This document shows, piece by piece, positions 52,066-60,615 of a DNA stretch of 64,000 nt. The notes below the pieces were generated by a model. It had not been told where the DNA came from, did not search any database, and was given only the letters and a program-made list of their open reading frames with translations. This DNA comes from Parafrankia irregularis (GTDB lineage: Bacteria > Actinomycetota > Actinomycetes > Frankiales > Frankiaceae). The stretch's first letter is position 1, and every line of letters begins with the position of its first letter. The position numbers were made by a program, and so were the translations under genes. The stretch covers positions 23,897 to 87,896 of the forward strand of contig NZ_FAOZ01000038.1 in the NCBI RefSeq assembly GCF_001536285.1, given 5' to 3'.

Positions 52066-52189
52066 CGGTGCCTTTCGTGAAGGAGGTTCGTGGGCGTCGC
52101 GTCGGTCACGAACAGACGCCGCGGAGACGGGTGACCACAGTATCCGCAGGTAGCGCCGGTGTCGGCGGGCAGCAGCCGCCGCGGAGACG

Positions 52190-52786
52190 TCACCAGTAGT
52201 CTCCGGCGGCGCGCTGGACGGTGCCCGGCCCGGTGCCGGGCGGGGCCATCTCCCCGGCGAGTCCCGGGTCGACGCTCAGGAGCAGTGCCTGGACGAGAAG
52301 GGCGACGTCCCCGCGGCGCCGCGCGTCGATCTCGAAGACCGGCGCGGTGATGCCGACCCGTGCCAGGACCTGGTGGTAGTCGTCCAGACCGGGCGCGCGG
52401 CGGAGGTCCATTCCGGTGACGCCGACCGCCAGCGCCGTTTCGTCGATCACCGCTCGGAAGGTGCCGACGAACTCGGCCAGGTCGGCGAGTGGTGTCGGCC
52501 GGGTGTTGGTCATCAGAAGGACGACGCCGATCGCCCCTTCGGCAAGGATGTGCCGCATGAAGGTGAAACGGTCCTGGCCCGGGGTGCCGTAGAGGTGGAT
52601 CCGCTCGGCACCGCCGAGCCGCACGACGCCGTAGTCCATGGCGATGGTGGTCGTCGCCTTGATGTCCCTGGTCCCATCCGTGGGCCGGGCCTCGGTGGTG
52701 ACCGGGGGAATGTCGCTGATGGCCGCGATCGCGGTGGTCTTCCCCGCACCCACCGGCCCAGAGAAAACGATCTTGTTGTGGGTCAC
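52190..52786 (-). CDS. MglA/CvnD-like small GTPase
   Basis: 198 residues from GTG 52786. P-loop GPVGAGKTT (10-18), switch region with IKATTTIAMDYG, G3-like LYGTPGQDRF (66-74; Thr-Pro-Gly in place of DxxG), and LLMTNTRPTP as a probable base-recognition loop. Such GTPases are encoded in actinobacterial conservons with roadblock proteins and act as nucleotide-dependent switches. Here the upstream neighbours are an unknown protein and a roadblock protein; no histidine kinase or DUF742 gene is adjacent. Confidence 0.9.
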   Translation of the reverse strand: MTHNKIVFSGPVGAGKTTAIAAISDIPPVTTEARPTDGTRDIKATTTIAMDYGVVRLGGAERIHLYGTPGQDRFTFMRHILAEGAIGVVLLMTNTRPTPLADLAEFVGTFRAVIDETALAVGVTGMDLRRAPGLDDYHQVLARVGITAPVFEIDARRRGDVALLVQALLLSVDPGLAGEMAPPGTGPGTVQRAAGDYW

Positions 52787-52794
52787 GTGTGTCT

Positions 52795-53604
52795 CTACGG
52801 ATGACTCGAAGGGGTGGTGTCGGAGGAGGGGCTGTCGGTCGGGCGAAGTCTGTCGAACAGCTTGCGTAACAGGCCTCGTCTTGGCGACGGGACATCGACC
52901 GGCTGCGGCTGCGGCTGCGCGGACGAGCGGAGCGGGGCCGGCCGCGACGGGAGCTCCGGGTGGACGAGGTCGACCGCGACGGCGGCGCTGTAGAAGACGA
53001 AGACGTCCTCGGCTGGCAGGCGCAACAGGCTGATCGTCTCGCTGAGCGTACAGACCTGCCGAGCCCAGAGGGCCGCCACGCTCATCGCGCCCGGCGTCAC
53101 GATCAGCCGGGTGAAGTTGGGCCACTCCCACAGGGCACACGGGGTGTCGAGGGGCGTGTCGAGCGGCAGCCTGCCCCGGGATGCTCCCAGCGCGAGCTTC
53201 CACAACAGGACGTCGAGCGGCACCATGCCCGGGTGGTTGAGGTCGTATTCGGGTTCACGTGAGAAGACCAGACCTGCGCGCAGTGGGAGGTCCTCCGTCC
53301 CGGCGTACGGCCGCAGGCTGTCCTCGCCTCCGTAGACGACGGCGGTGAGACTGCGCGGGTAGACGGCGATTCCCGGCCAGTCGCCCTGGATGTACACCGC
53401 CTGGCCGCGATCCGCCGCCTGGCGCCATGCGGACGCCACCAGTCCCTGCAGGTACCGCGCCGGGTCATAGCGACGAACCGTGATCGACGGTTCGCCGCGG
53501 GACGACGCCGCGGCACCGGCCCACGGGTACGGGGCCGGCCGTAATGGTCCGGCGTCGTGTCGCGGCGCCGGGAGCTCCGCTCTGTCCGCCCTGTGGCCGT
53601 CCAC
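52795..53604 (-). CDS. Unknown protein of the GTPase/roadblock cassette
   Basis: 269 residues from GTG 53604, where AGGAG precedes the start by 8 bases (the frame is open further up, without a site). Recognisable only as an alpha/beta protein: RRYDPARYLQGLVASAWRQAADRGQAVYIQGDWPGIAVYP..., GMVPLDVLLWKLALGAS, and a helical stretch VCTLSETISLLRLPAEDVFVFYSAAVAVDL, then a Pro/Arg-rich tail (~50 residues). It ends 8 bp before the GTPase start, so the two are co-translated. A GTPase regulator or effector is a guess from position. I find no family match from memory. Confidence 0.72.
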   Translation of the reverse strand: MDGHRADRAELPAPRHDAGPLRPAPYPWAGAAASSRGEPSITVRRYDPARYLQGLVASAWRQAADRGQAVYIQGDWPGIAVYPRSLTAVVYGGEDSLRPYAGTEDLPLRAGLVFSREPEYDLNHPGMVPLDVLLWKLALGASRGRLPLDTPLDTPCALWEWPNFTRLIVTPGAMSVAALWARQVCTLSETISLLRLPAEDVFVFYSAAVAVDLVHPELPSRPAPLRSSAQPQPQPVDVPSPRRGLLRKLFDRLRPTDSPSSDTTPSSHP

Positions 53605-53763
53605 CCGTCGTCTCCTGCTTTGTAGTGATCCAGCACGCGGGACGGCCGGCTGCGCCCCCACCGGCCGTTGTCAGCCCGGCCGTTGTCCGCCGTTGCCCGG
53701 TGCCTGTCCCGCCCGTTCGGCGCACGCGGTTCAGAGGTTCAGAGGTCCATGGGTCCAGGGGTT

Positions 53764-54132
53764 CTAAAGGGCCGCGGACAGCGCCTCAGCACCCCGGCGC
53801 ACGTCGAGAAACGTCGTGCCCAGCTGGGCGTTCGGCCGGGTGACGACCACCAGAACGGTCTCCGGGCCCGCCCGGGTGAGCAGCACATGACCGCGCTGGC
53901 CCCGGATGAGGATCTGGTCGAGCGCGCCGCGGTTGAGCTCCATGCTCGTCTGCGAGCCCAGGGCGAGCATGGCCGCACTCATCGCGGCCACGCGGTCCTG
54001 CTCGAACTCGGGTGGCAGCATCGACGCCATGAGCAGGCCGTCCATCGAGACCAGCGCGGAGGCCTCGATGTCCTCGGACGACGCGTTGAGCTCGCGCAGG
54101 ATGGAGGTCACCGACTGCTTCCGCACGTACAT
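53764..54132 (-). CDS. Roadblock/LC7-domain protein
   Basis: 122 residues, full-length single roadblock fold: ILRELNASSEDIEASALVSMDGLLMASMLPPEFEQDRVAAMSAAMLALGSQTSMELNRGALDQILIRGQRGHVLLTRAGPETVLVVVTRP. Roadblock proteins (MglB/CvnB-like) dimerise and modulate small GTPases, often as GAP or scaffold. ATG 54132 is chosen by fold boundaries (AAGG upstream). It is separated by 160 bp from the unknown cassette gene and is divergent from a second roadblock gene at 54886. Confidence 0.88.
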   Translation of the reverse strand: MYVRKQSVTSILRELNASSEDIEASALVSMDGLLMASMLPPEFEQDRVAAMSAAMLALGSQTSMELNRGALDQILIRGQRGHVLLTRAGPETVLVVVTRPNAQLGTTFLDVRRGAEALSAAL

Positions 54133-54885
54133 CTCCAACCTTGTCGATGGTCCGTCCAGGGAAACCCGGGAGTCGCACGCCGCGTCACACCCGACGGTCG
54201 TTCCGCGGTGTGGCTGACCGCTTCTCCCGGCGTCAGCCAGGCTTGGTCGGCATCGTACGCAGAATATTCCGCATTCCGATCGCCACGACTCTCGGGGCCG
54301 CTGACCAGCGAAAGCGACCTCCTGGCGGATCCGGTGTCGTGTCGTGCGGCAGCCGAACACGGCGCCGTCGGGCGGCTGGGACGTCTCCGCGGAAGGCCCC
54401 GGCGGAAAGTCCAAGTCGGACGGGTAATGTCGACCGCCAAGGCCGGTTTGTCCGCCGCGGACAGGTACCGGACGAGGGCGGCTCGGCGAGCGTGACCTCC
54501 GCGGAACGTCTCTGGCGGACGAAGGCGGCCGGTCACGATGCTGGACGAGGGGGGCAGTCCGTCGCGGCACCGCAGCACGTCGAAACGGTCGTGGCGCAAC
54601 CGGGCCCCGACCTCGACGACATCGCAGCCCGCCGAGGCGGAGGCCCACGACGGCGGGCCACCCGCCGCGGGGCAGCCGCCCGGCGCGGGGCAGCCAGCCG
54701 AGGCGGCGCGGCCCGTCCCCGGTACCCGCCTCGCGGATGTCACGACGCCCTTGCGGGTGCGGCCAGCCGTAGCAGTGCCGCCGGATGATCCGTCCCCGGA
54801 CGATCCATCTCCGGACGATCCGTCTCCGGAGCCGGCGCCGGAGCCACCCAGGTCAATCGAAACCGTTCAGGACAGAGGTGCATCG
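54133..54885. other. Spacer between divergent roadblock genes, with 15-bp repeats
   Basis: 753 bp without a gene that I can fully support. The right part (54538-54885) is open in the frame of the downstream roadblock protein and reads as a Pro/Ala/Ser-rich segment, ending in three 15-bp units (54781-54825) that encode PDDPS with synonymous differences. This might be an N-terminal extension of the roadblock protein. The left part (54133-54537) shows nothing convincing beyond presumed promoters. Confidence 0.45.
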
Positions 54886-55251
54886 GTGAGTATTCAGTCG
54901 GAGCTGTCGCGCGTGGTGTCGGAGCTGCGGCGGTCGATTCCGGAGCTGAACGGCGCCATGGTGGCGTCGGTGGACGGGCTGTCCGTGGCGCACGACTTCC
55001 CCGAGCCGGACGCCGAACGAATGGCGGCGATGGCAGCGATGGCTCTCGGCCTGGGCAAGCGCATCTCGGACCGGACCGGACTCGGTGAGATGCAGGAGAC
55101 GGTGGTCCGCGGCGACCACGGCTACCTGGTGGTGTACGCGGCGGGTGAACAGGCGGTGCTGGTGCTGTCCGGCCCGTTCAACTCCAACCTCGGCCTGATG
55201 CGGATCGAGGCCCGCGCGGCCTCCACCGAGATCAGCAAGCTGCTCAGCTGA
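54886..55251 (+). CDS. Roadblock/LC7-domain protein (second)
   Basis: 121 residues from GTG 54886, with AGAGGTG five bases upstream. ELSRVVSELRRSIPELNGAMVASVDGLSVAHDFPEPDAERMAAMAAMALGLGKRISDRTGLGEMQETVVRGDHGYLVVYAAGEQAVLVLSGP is a roadblock domain similar to the divergent partner, which suggests an old duplication. An in-frame extension up to 54538 would add a Pro-rich leader of 116 residues. Together with the GTPase and the other roadblock protein it makes a probable switch module. Confidence 0.88.
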   Translation: MSIQSELSRVVSELRRSIPELNGAMVASVDGLSVAHDFPEPDAERMAAMAAMALGLGKRISDRTGLGEMQETVVRGDHGYLVVYAAGEQAVLVLSGPFNSNLGLMRIEARAASTEISKLLS

Positions 55252-55326
55252 GCGTGGCGGAGGCCGGCGGGCCTCGGATCAGATAGGGCCGGCCGCGGGT
55301 GACGGCGGCGCGGCTCCCCAGGGGGG

Positions 55327-56529
55327 TCAGGCCGCCGCCTTCTCCAGGATGTGCACGCCGCAGGCGCTGCCGAGGCCGATGACGTGGGCGAGGCCGACCC
55401 GGGCGCCGGCGATCTGGCGGTCGCCCGCCTCGCCGCGCAGATGGGTGGCGACCTCCCAGACGTTGGCGATGCCCGTCGCCGCGATCGGATGGCCCTTCGA
55501 CTCCAGCCCGCCCGACACGTTCACCGGGGTCCTGCCGTCCCGCCAGGTCGCGCCAGAGTTGAAGAAGTCCACGGCGCCGCCCTGCGGGCACAGCTTCAGG
55601 TTGTCGTAGTGGACGAGCTCGGCGGTGGCGAAGCAGTCGTGCAGCTCGACGAGGTCGAGATCCTCCGGGCCCACGCCGGCCTGCTCGTAGGCCTGCTCGG
55701 CGGCGACGCGGGTGAGCGTGTTGACGTCGGGCAGGACCTGGCAGGCCTCCTGCCAGGGGTCGCTGGTCAGCACCGAGGCGCTGATCTTGACGGCGCGGCG
55801 CTGCTGTTCCAGTGACAGGGTGCGCAGCTTCGTCTCGCTGACGACCACGGCCGCGGCGGCGCCGTCGCAGTTCGCCGAGCACATCGGACGGGTGTTCGGG
55901 TACGCGATCATGATGTCGTTCATGATCTGCTCAAGACTGAACCGCTTCTGGTAGGCGGCCAGCGGGTTCAGCGTCGAGTGCGCGTGGTTCTTCTCCGAGA
56001 TCCGCGCGAACAGCTCGAAGCTGGTGCCCCCGTACCTGTGCCCGTACTCCATCCCGATCTGCGCGAACACCCCGGGCATCGTCTCGGTGCCGACCCGGCC
56101 GTCGAGCGCGGCGACCGCGCCGAACCGGCCTTTCGGCGCCCAGGTGTCGCCCTCCGCCTCGCGGGCACCGCCGGCGAGCAGGCCCGCCCCCGACAGCTTC
56201 TCCGCGCCGACCGCGAGGCCCACCTCCGTCTCACCGGCCCGGATCGCCATGACGGCGACCCGCAGCGCCGTCGCGCCGGTGGCGCACGCGTTCGCGACGT
56301 TGAACACCGGGATGCCGGTCTGCCCGGTCTGCTTCTGCAGCTGCTGGCCGAAGGAGCCGCCCCGGCCCATGAGGTTGCCCGCCGCGAGGACTCCGACATC
56401 CCGCATGCGCAGGCCGGCGTCGGCGAGTGCGCCCCGGATCGCCTCGACGCCGAGGTCGACCGGGTCGAGCGTGGGGTGCTTACCGAACTTCGTCATGTGG
56501 ATGCCGAGGATCCAGACGTTCTCCGCCAC
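55327..56529 (-). CDS. Thiolase, SCP2/lipid-transfer type
   Basis: 400 residues. Nucleophile Cys82 in NACATGATALR, the Glu-rich HDCFATAELVHYDNL block, catalytic GHPIAATG and the final GLGSACGVHIL. This form pairs with a DUF35/OB-fold partner and catalyses thiolytic or retro-aldol C-C cleavage of acyl-CoA chains. A partner of that type is the next gene upstream (35 bp). Member of the minus-strand unit DUF35-thiolase, itself downstream of the NDMA-type alcohol dehydrogenase. Substrate is a CoA ester of unknown skeleton, such as a branched or cyclic acid. Confidence 0.9.
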   Translation of the reverse strand: MAENVWILGIHMTKFGKHPTLDPVDLGVEAIRGALADAGLRMRDVGVLAAGNLMGRGGSFGQQLQKQTGQTGIPVFNVANACATGATALRVAVMAIRAGETEVGLAVGAEKLSGAGLLAGGAREAEGDTWAPKGRFGAVAALDGRVGTETMPGVFAQIGMEYGHRYGGTSFELFARISEKNHAHSTLNPLAAYQKRFSLEQIMNDIMIAYPNTRPMCSANCDGAAAAVVVSETKLRTLSLEQQRRAVKISASVLTSDPWQEACQVLPDVNTLTRVAAEQAYEQAGVGPEDLDLVELHDCFATAELVHYDNLKLCPQGGAVDFFNSGATWRDGRTPVNVSGGLESKGHPIAATGIANVWEVATHLRGEAGDRQIAGARVGLAHVIGLGSACGVHILEKAAA

Positions 56530-56564
56530 GACTTCTCCCGTTCGTTCTCTTCTCGCGTGTGCCG

Positions 56565-56981
56565 TCAGGCGGCCGGCTCGAACCCGTACCCGATCGCCTC
56601 GACGCCCGCGGCGTCGGTGCCAAGCGACGTCGTGGTCAGCCGCAGCTTCATTCCCAGCCGGATGTGCTCCGGGTCCGGCGCAACGTTCACTACGTTGCCG
56701 CGGACGGTGGTCCCGCCGCAGTCGACCACCCCGGCCACGAACGGCACCGGCACCCCGGGTGCGGCGAACGAGACGATCGTGAACGCGCGCAGCTCGCCTT
56801 CGGTGGGCACATCCACCACGCGGAACTCGGCCTGCTCACAGGAGGCGCAGGCGTTGCGCCGGTCGAAATACCTGGCCGCGCAGGTGACGCATTCATGCGC
56901 CACCAGATGCGGTTCGCCTTCCAGCACCAGGTAGTCGACCAGCGGGATCCGCCGGCCGGCCAACGACTGCTCGGACGTCAT
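56565..56981 (-). CDS. DUF35 OB-fold/zinc-ribbon protein
   Basis: 138 residues. Zinc ribbon CVTCAARYFDRRNACASC (Cys pairs at ~33/36 and ~46/49) precedes an OB-fold with VSFAAPGVPVPFVAGVVDCGG. In actinobacteria such proteins bind SCP2-type thiolases or hydratases (for example the ChsH2-Ltp2 aldolase of steroid degradation) and stabilise them. Adjacent thiolase fits this. 35-bp gap to the thiolase gene. It has no catalytic site of its own. Confidence 0.9.
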   Translation of the reverse strand: MTSEQSLAGRRIPLVDYLVLEGEPHLVAHECVTCAARYFDRRNACASCEQAEFRVVDVPTEGELRAFTIVSFAAPGVPVPFVAGVVDCGGTTVRGNVVNVAPDPEHIRLGMKLRLTTTSLGTDAAGVEAIGYGFEPAA

Positions 56982-57035
56982 ACCTACTCCCGGTTGTGGA
57001 CTCGGTGCGCGCGGGAACCTCAGAACAAGGGAGCC

Positions 57036-58151
57036 TCAGAAGACGAGCGCGCCACGCAGGATCTGGCCGGCCGCCAGATCAGCGTAGCCCTCGTTCACCT
57101 GATCAAGGGTGTAGGTGCGGGTGACCAGCTCGTCCAGTTTGAGGATGCCGGCGGTGTAGAGGTCGAGCAGCTTCGGAATCGCCACCCGCGGGCTCTGCGA
57201 ACCGTACAGGCAGCCGCGGATCTGCTTGTTCGACATCGCGAGCATGAACAGGTTGACGTCGGCCTGTTTCTGGGTGATCGGTGCGACCGCGGTGATGACG
57301 CAGGTGCCGTCCTTCGCGGTCAGCGCGAGCGCCGGTTCGAGCAGCTCGGAGTGCATCACCGAGTAGGCGCAGATGACCGAGGTGCACATGACCCCGTCGG
57401 TGAGCCGCCTGATCTCCTCGGTGGCCTCGGCCAGGGAGGCGAACGCATGGGTGGCCCCCAGGCGCAGTGCCTGCTCGCGCTTGAACTCGACCGGGTCGAC
57501 CGCGAAGACCTGCCGGGCACCGGCGATCCGCGCGCCCTGGACCGCGCTGACACCGATTCCGCCGATGCCCAGGACGGCGACCGTGTCCCCCGGTTTCACC
57601 TCGGCCCGGTTCACCGCCGAACCGAAACCGGTGGCGACCCCGCAGGAGACGAGCGCCGCGGCCGTGAACGGGATCTCCGGGTCGACCTTGACGATCGACG
57701 TCTCGGCCAGCAGCTGGCGCTCGGCGAACGCGCCCAGCTGGGTGTAACGGGAGACCGGCTGATCGCCGAGGCGGTGGGCGATACGCCCGTCCGTCATCAT
57801 TCCGATCGCGAACATCTTCGCGCCGTCGTTACAGAGAAAGGCCCGGCCCGTCCGGCACCACTGGCAGGCTCCGCAGGACGGTACGAACGACAGCGCCACG
57901 TGGTCCCCCGGCTGGACCGAGGTGACCCCCGGGCCGACCTCCTCCACCACGCCGGCGCCCTCGTGGCCGCAGATCAGGGGATAGTGCGGCATCGGCATGT
58001 CGCCTGTGCGGGCGTGCTCGTCGGAATGACACAATCCGCAGGCCCGAAGGTCGACGAGAACCTCGCCAGCCCGCGGGTGATCGATTTCGACCGTCTCGAT
58101 TTTGAAATCCTGGCCGGGGCCGTGGAGCACCGCCGCGCGTGTACTGACCAT
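57036..58151 (-). CDS. NDMA-dependent-type alcohol dehydrogenase (zinc, MDR family)
   Basis: 371 residues from ATG 58151. Medium-chain ADH with catalytic-zinc Cys in CGLCHSDEH, GHEGAGVVEEVGPGV, the structural-zinc loop CGACQWCRTGRAFLC and cofactor motif GIGGIGVSAVQGA. Length and the KTRAAVLxxxGQ...EEVELDDPRAGEVLV-like start match the group whose tightly bound NAD(H) needs an artificial acceptor (NDMA) and is tied to the redox peptide mycofactocin. Oxidises an alcohol to an aldehyde, which the divergent aldehyde dehydrogenase may take further. Preceded by an inverted repeat and TetR gene. Confidence 0.88.
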   Translation of the reverse strand: MVSTRAAVLHGPGQDFKIETVEIDHPRAGEVLVDLRACGLCHSDEHARTGDMPMPHYPLICGHEGAGVVEEVGPGVTSVQPGDHVALSFVPSCGACQWCRTGRAFLCNDGAKMFAIGMMTDGRIAHRLGDQPVSRYTQLGAFAERQLLAETSIVKVDPEIPFTAAALVSCGVATGFGSAVNRAEVKPGDTVAVLGIGGIGVSAVQGARIAGARQVFAVDPVEFKREQALRLGATHAFASLAEATEEIRRLTDGVMCTSVICAYSVMHSELLEPALALTAKDGTCVITAVAPITQKQADVNLFMLAMSNKQIRGCLYGSQSPRVAIPKLLDLYTAGILKLDELVTRTYTLDQVNEGYADLAAGQILRGALVF

Positions 58152-58230
58152 CTGGCAGCCGCCTTTCGTGAACCCGCGTCCTCGACGGGCCGGGCAGTGG
58201 GCGCTTCCGCACCGTAGAAGTATGTCGAGG

Positions 58231-58253
58231 TTGACGTCAAGTTCGACTTGACG
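58231..58253. promoter_or_regulatory. Inverted repeat, candidate TetR operator/promoter
   Basis: CGTCAAG-TTCGA-CTTGACG (58235-58253), overlapping TTGACGTCAA (58231-58240). It sits in the gap between the TetR gene (ends 58272) and the alcohol dehydrogenase start (58151). The same GTCAAGTTCGA is found ahead of the P450 gene. The plausible regulator is the adjacent TetR protein. Confidence 0.55.
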
Positions 58254-58271
58254 CATCCAGGAAGGCCTTAC

Positions 58272-58919
58272 TCAGGAAGGCCTGACCAGAGCGCGCACGA
58301 CGTGGCTGTTCACAAAGACGCGCTGCTGCTGCGGCGACCAGGTGGACCACGGCGGCACCATCAGGATGGACCCGACCGCGATCAGCCATCGAACGGTCTC
58401 GCGCACGTCCAGATCCTCGTACAGCTGGCCGCTCTCGCTCCACCGGTTCAGCAGCGGCTCCAGGTGCCGGTACACCGCGTCGACGATGGGCTCAGCGGTC
58501 AGTTCCCGCAGCTCCACCGCGGAACGGCCACCCTCGGAGAACAGAGCCTCACTGATGGTGTCCTTGTTCACCATGGCCATCGAGTCGACGAACACCGCCA
58601 CGAGCGACCCCGCCGCATCCCTCGGGTCACGCAAACCGCCCAGCACCCCGCTCATGGCCGCGTCGACCCGGCTGAGCAGGACGGCGAGGATCAGCTCGTC
58701 ACGGGTCTTGAAATACCGGTAGACGGTGGACCGCGAGACGCCCGCCTCGACCGCCACCTCCTCGACCCGGATCCGGCCGGAGCCACGCCGCAGGACACAG
58801 CGGACCGTCGCGGCGACAAGCCGCCGCCGCGCCTCCTCGTCGTCGAGCAGCGCGCTGTCACTGCCCCACCACCCCGGTGCGCGCTGCCCCCCGTCCTCGT
58901 CGCCCGTGATCACCGTCAT
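58272..58919 (-). CDS. TetR-family transcriptional regulator
   Basis: 215 residues from ATG 58919. The helix-turn-helix is at about residues 30-70 (AATVRCVLRRGSGRIRVEEVAVEAGVSRSTVYRYFKTRDELILAVL); the rest is the helical ligand domain. It precedes the alcohol dehydrogenase on the same strand and is divergent from the aldehyde dehydrogenase gene. A candidate operator pair (TGAGACA at 58966-58972 and TGTCTCA at 59014-59020) lies in that divergent spacer, and another inverted repeat lies downstream at 58235. It probably represses both arms until the substrate is present. Confidence 0.91.
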   Translation of the reverse strand: MTVITGDEDGGQRAPGWWGSDSALLDDEEARRRLVAATVRCVLRRGSGRIRVEEVAVEAGVSRSTVYRYFKTRDELILAVLLSRVDAAMSGVLGGLRDPRDAAGSLVAVFVDSMAMVNKDTISEALFSEGGRSAVELRELTAEPIVDAVYRHLEPLLNRWSESGQLYEDLDVRETVRWLIAVGSILMVPPWSTWSPQQQRVFVNSHVVRALVRPS

Positions 58920-59094
58920 GGAGCCATCGTAGAGCCGCCTGGTCCGACCTTTGGGGTGAAGCGAATGAGACACCCGCAATAGTTCGACGTGCCGTGCGAC
59001 ATCTAGTAGTTTTTGTCTCAAGTCAGGGGTCCACGGCGGGTCACAGGTCATGGGCCACGGCGAGCGGGCACCGGGCGACGAGAGGAGCACGCGC

Positions 59095-60615
59095 ATGCGG
59101 GCGGCCAACGAGGTGTTCATCGGCGGGAAGTGGGTTCCGGCGACGTCGGAACGTCAGATCGAGGTCCGGTCGCCGAGCACCGGGCAGGTCATCGCCCAGG
59201 TCCCGGACGCGGACACGGGCGACATCCAGGCCGCGGTCACGGCCGCGCGCGACGCGTTCGACCACGGGCCGTGGCCCGGCCTGCCGCCGGCCGAACGAGC
59301 CGCGATCATGGCCGAGTTCCTGGCCCAGCTGGAGGCGCGCTCCGACGAGCTGGCGCGGACGATCACGCTGGAGAACGGCACACCCACGTCGCTGGTGAAA
59401 CCCGGCCAGGTCGACAACGGCCTCGACGTCCTGCGTTTCTACACCGAGGCCGCGGCGACGCTGGCGGTGGAGACGCCGCGCGCGGGCCGCTACTCCCCCG
59501 TCGTCGTCCGCCAGGAGCCGGTCGGGGCCGTCGCCGCGATCGTTCCCTGGAACGTCCCGTTCTTCCTGGCCGCGATGAAGTTCGCCCCCGCGCTGGCCGC
59601 CGGCTGCACGGTCGTGCTCAAGGCCGCCCCCGAGACGCCGCTGCACGCGAACATCGTCGCGGCGGCCGCCGACGCCGCGGGCCTGCCGCCGGGCGTCCTG
59701 AACGTGCTCGCCGCCGGCCCGAGCGGCAGCGAGCAGCTGGTCACGCACCCGGGCATCGACAAGATCGCGTTCACCGGCAGCACCGCCGTCGGCCGGCGCA
59801 TCGCGAGCCTCGCCGGCGACCAGCTCAAGCGGGTCACCCTCGAGCTCGGCGGCAAGTCCGCTGCGATCGTGCTCGACGACATCGATCTGCAGGCGGCGAT
59901 GGCCCGGCTGATGACCGTGAGCCTGTTCCTGAGCGGGCAGTTCTGCACGGCCCAGTCACGCGTCCTCGTCTCCGCCCGGCGCTACGACGAGGCGGTCGAG
60001 CGGTTCGCCGCCATCACGACGAAGCTGCGGGTCGGGGACCCGACGGACCCCGCGACGTTCCTCGGCCCGCTGATCTCGCAGCGCCAGCGGGACAAGGTGC
60101 TCGGCTACATCGAGACCGGGCGGCGCGAAGGCGCCACCCTCGTCGCCGGCGGCGGGGTGCCGGCCGGCCTCGAAACCGGCTGGTACGTCGAGCCGACCGT
60201 GTTCCGTGATGTCACCCCGAGCATGCGGATCGCGCAGGAGGAGATCTTCGGGCCGGTCGTCGCGTTCATCCCCTACGAGGACACCGACGACGCGGTCGCG
60301 ATCGCCAACGGGACTCCGTTCGGCCTGCACGGCACGGTGTGGACGGACGACATCCAGCGTGGGCTCGCGGTCGCGCGGCGCATCCGGAGCGGAACGTTCG
60401 GGGTCAACGGCCTGTCGCTGGACCCGGCGGCGCCGTTCGGTGGGATGAAGCAGTCCGGTCTGGGCCGGGAGCTGGGGCCCGAGGGGCTGAGCTCCTACCT
60501 GGAGCCGAAGACCATCACGGTTCCGGCCGGCACGCAGCTGTCCGGCTTGCCTGGTTTGCCAGGCCGACCCGAAACATCTGGACCAGTTACAGAGGTTGGA
60601 GAGGAGGGCCGATGA
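59095..60615 (+). CDS. NAD(P)-dependent aldehyde dehydrogenase
   Basis: 506 residues from ATG 59095, with GAGAGGAG eight bases upstream. Catalytic Cys284 in LSGQFCTAQSR, general base Glu250 in LELGGKSA, Asn in PWNVPFF and cofactor loop FTGSTAVGRRIA. Converts an aldehyde to the acid, which the ligase two genes on can activate. The C-terminal 25 residues are a Gly/Pro tail. Overlaps the SDR by 4 bp. First gene of a plus-strand operon divergent from TetR. Confidence 0.94.
   Translation: MRAANEVFIGGKWVPATSERQIEVRSPSTGQVIAQVPDADTGDIQAAVTAARDAFDHGPWPGLPPAERAAIMAEFLAQLEARSDELARTITLENGTPTSLVKPGQVDNGLDVLRFYTEAAATLAVETPRAGRYSPVVVRQEPVGAVAAIVPWNVPFFLAAMKFAPALAAGCTVVLKAAPETPLHANIVAAAADAAGLPPGVLNVLAAGPSGSEQLVTHPGIDKIAFTGSTAVGRRIASLAGDQLKRVTLELGGKSAAIVLDDIDLQAAMARLMTVSLFLSGQFCTAQSRVLVSARRYDEAVERFAAITTKLRVGDPTDPATFLGPLISQRQRDKVLGYIETGRREGATLVAGGGVPAGLETGWYVEPTVFRDVTPSMRIAQEEIFGPVVAFIPYEDTDDAVAIANGTPFGLHGTVWTDDIQRGLAVARRIRSGTFGVNGLSLDPAAPFGGMKQSGLGRELGPEGLSSYLEPKTITVPAGTQLSGLPGLPGRPETSGPVTEVGEEGR

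Noticed and set aside
54108..54743. 211-codon minus-strand ORF between the roadblock genes
   Set aside because: Arg/Pro/Ala-rich without structure, and overlaps both the start of a real roadblock gene and the PDDPS-coding repeats on the other strand.
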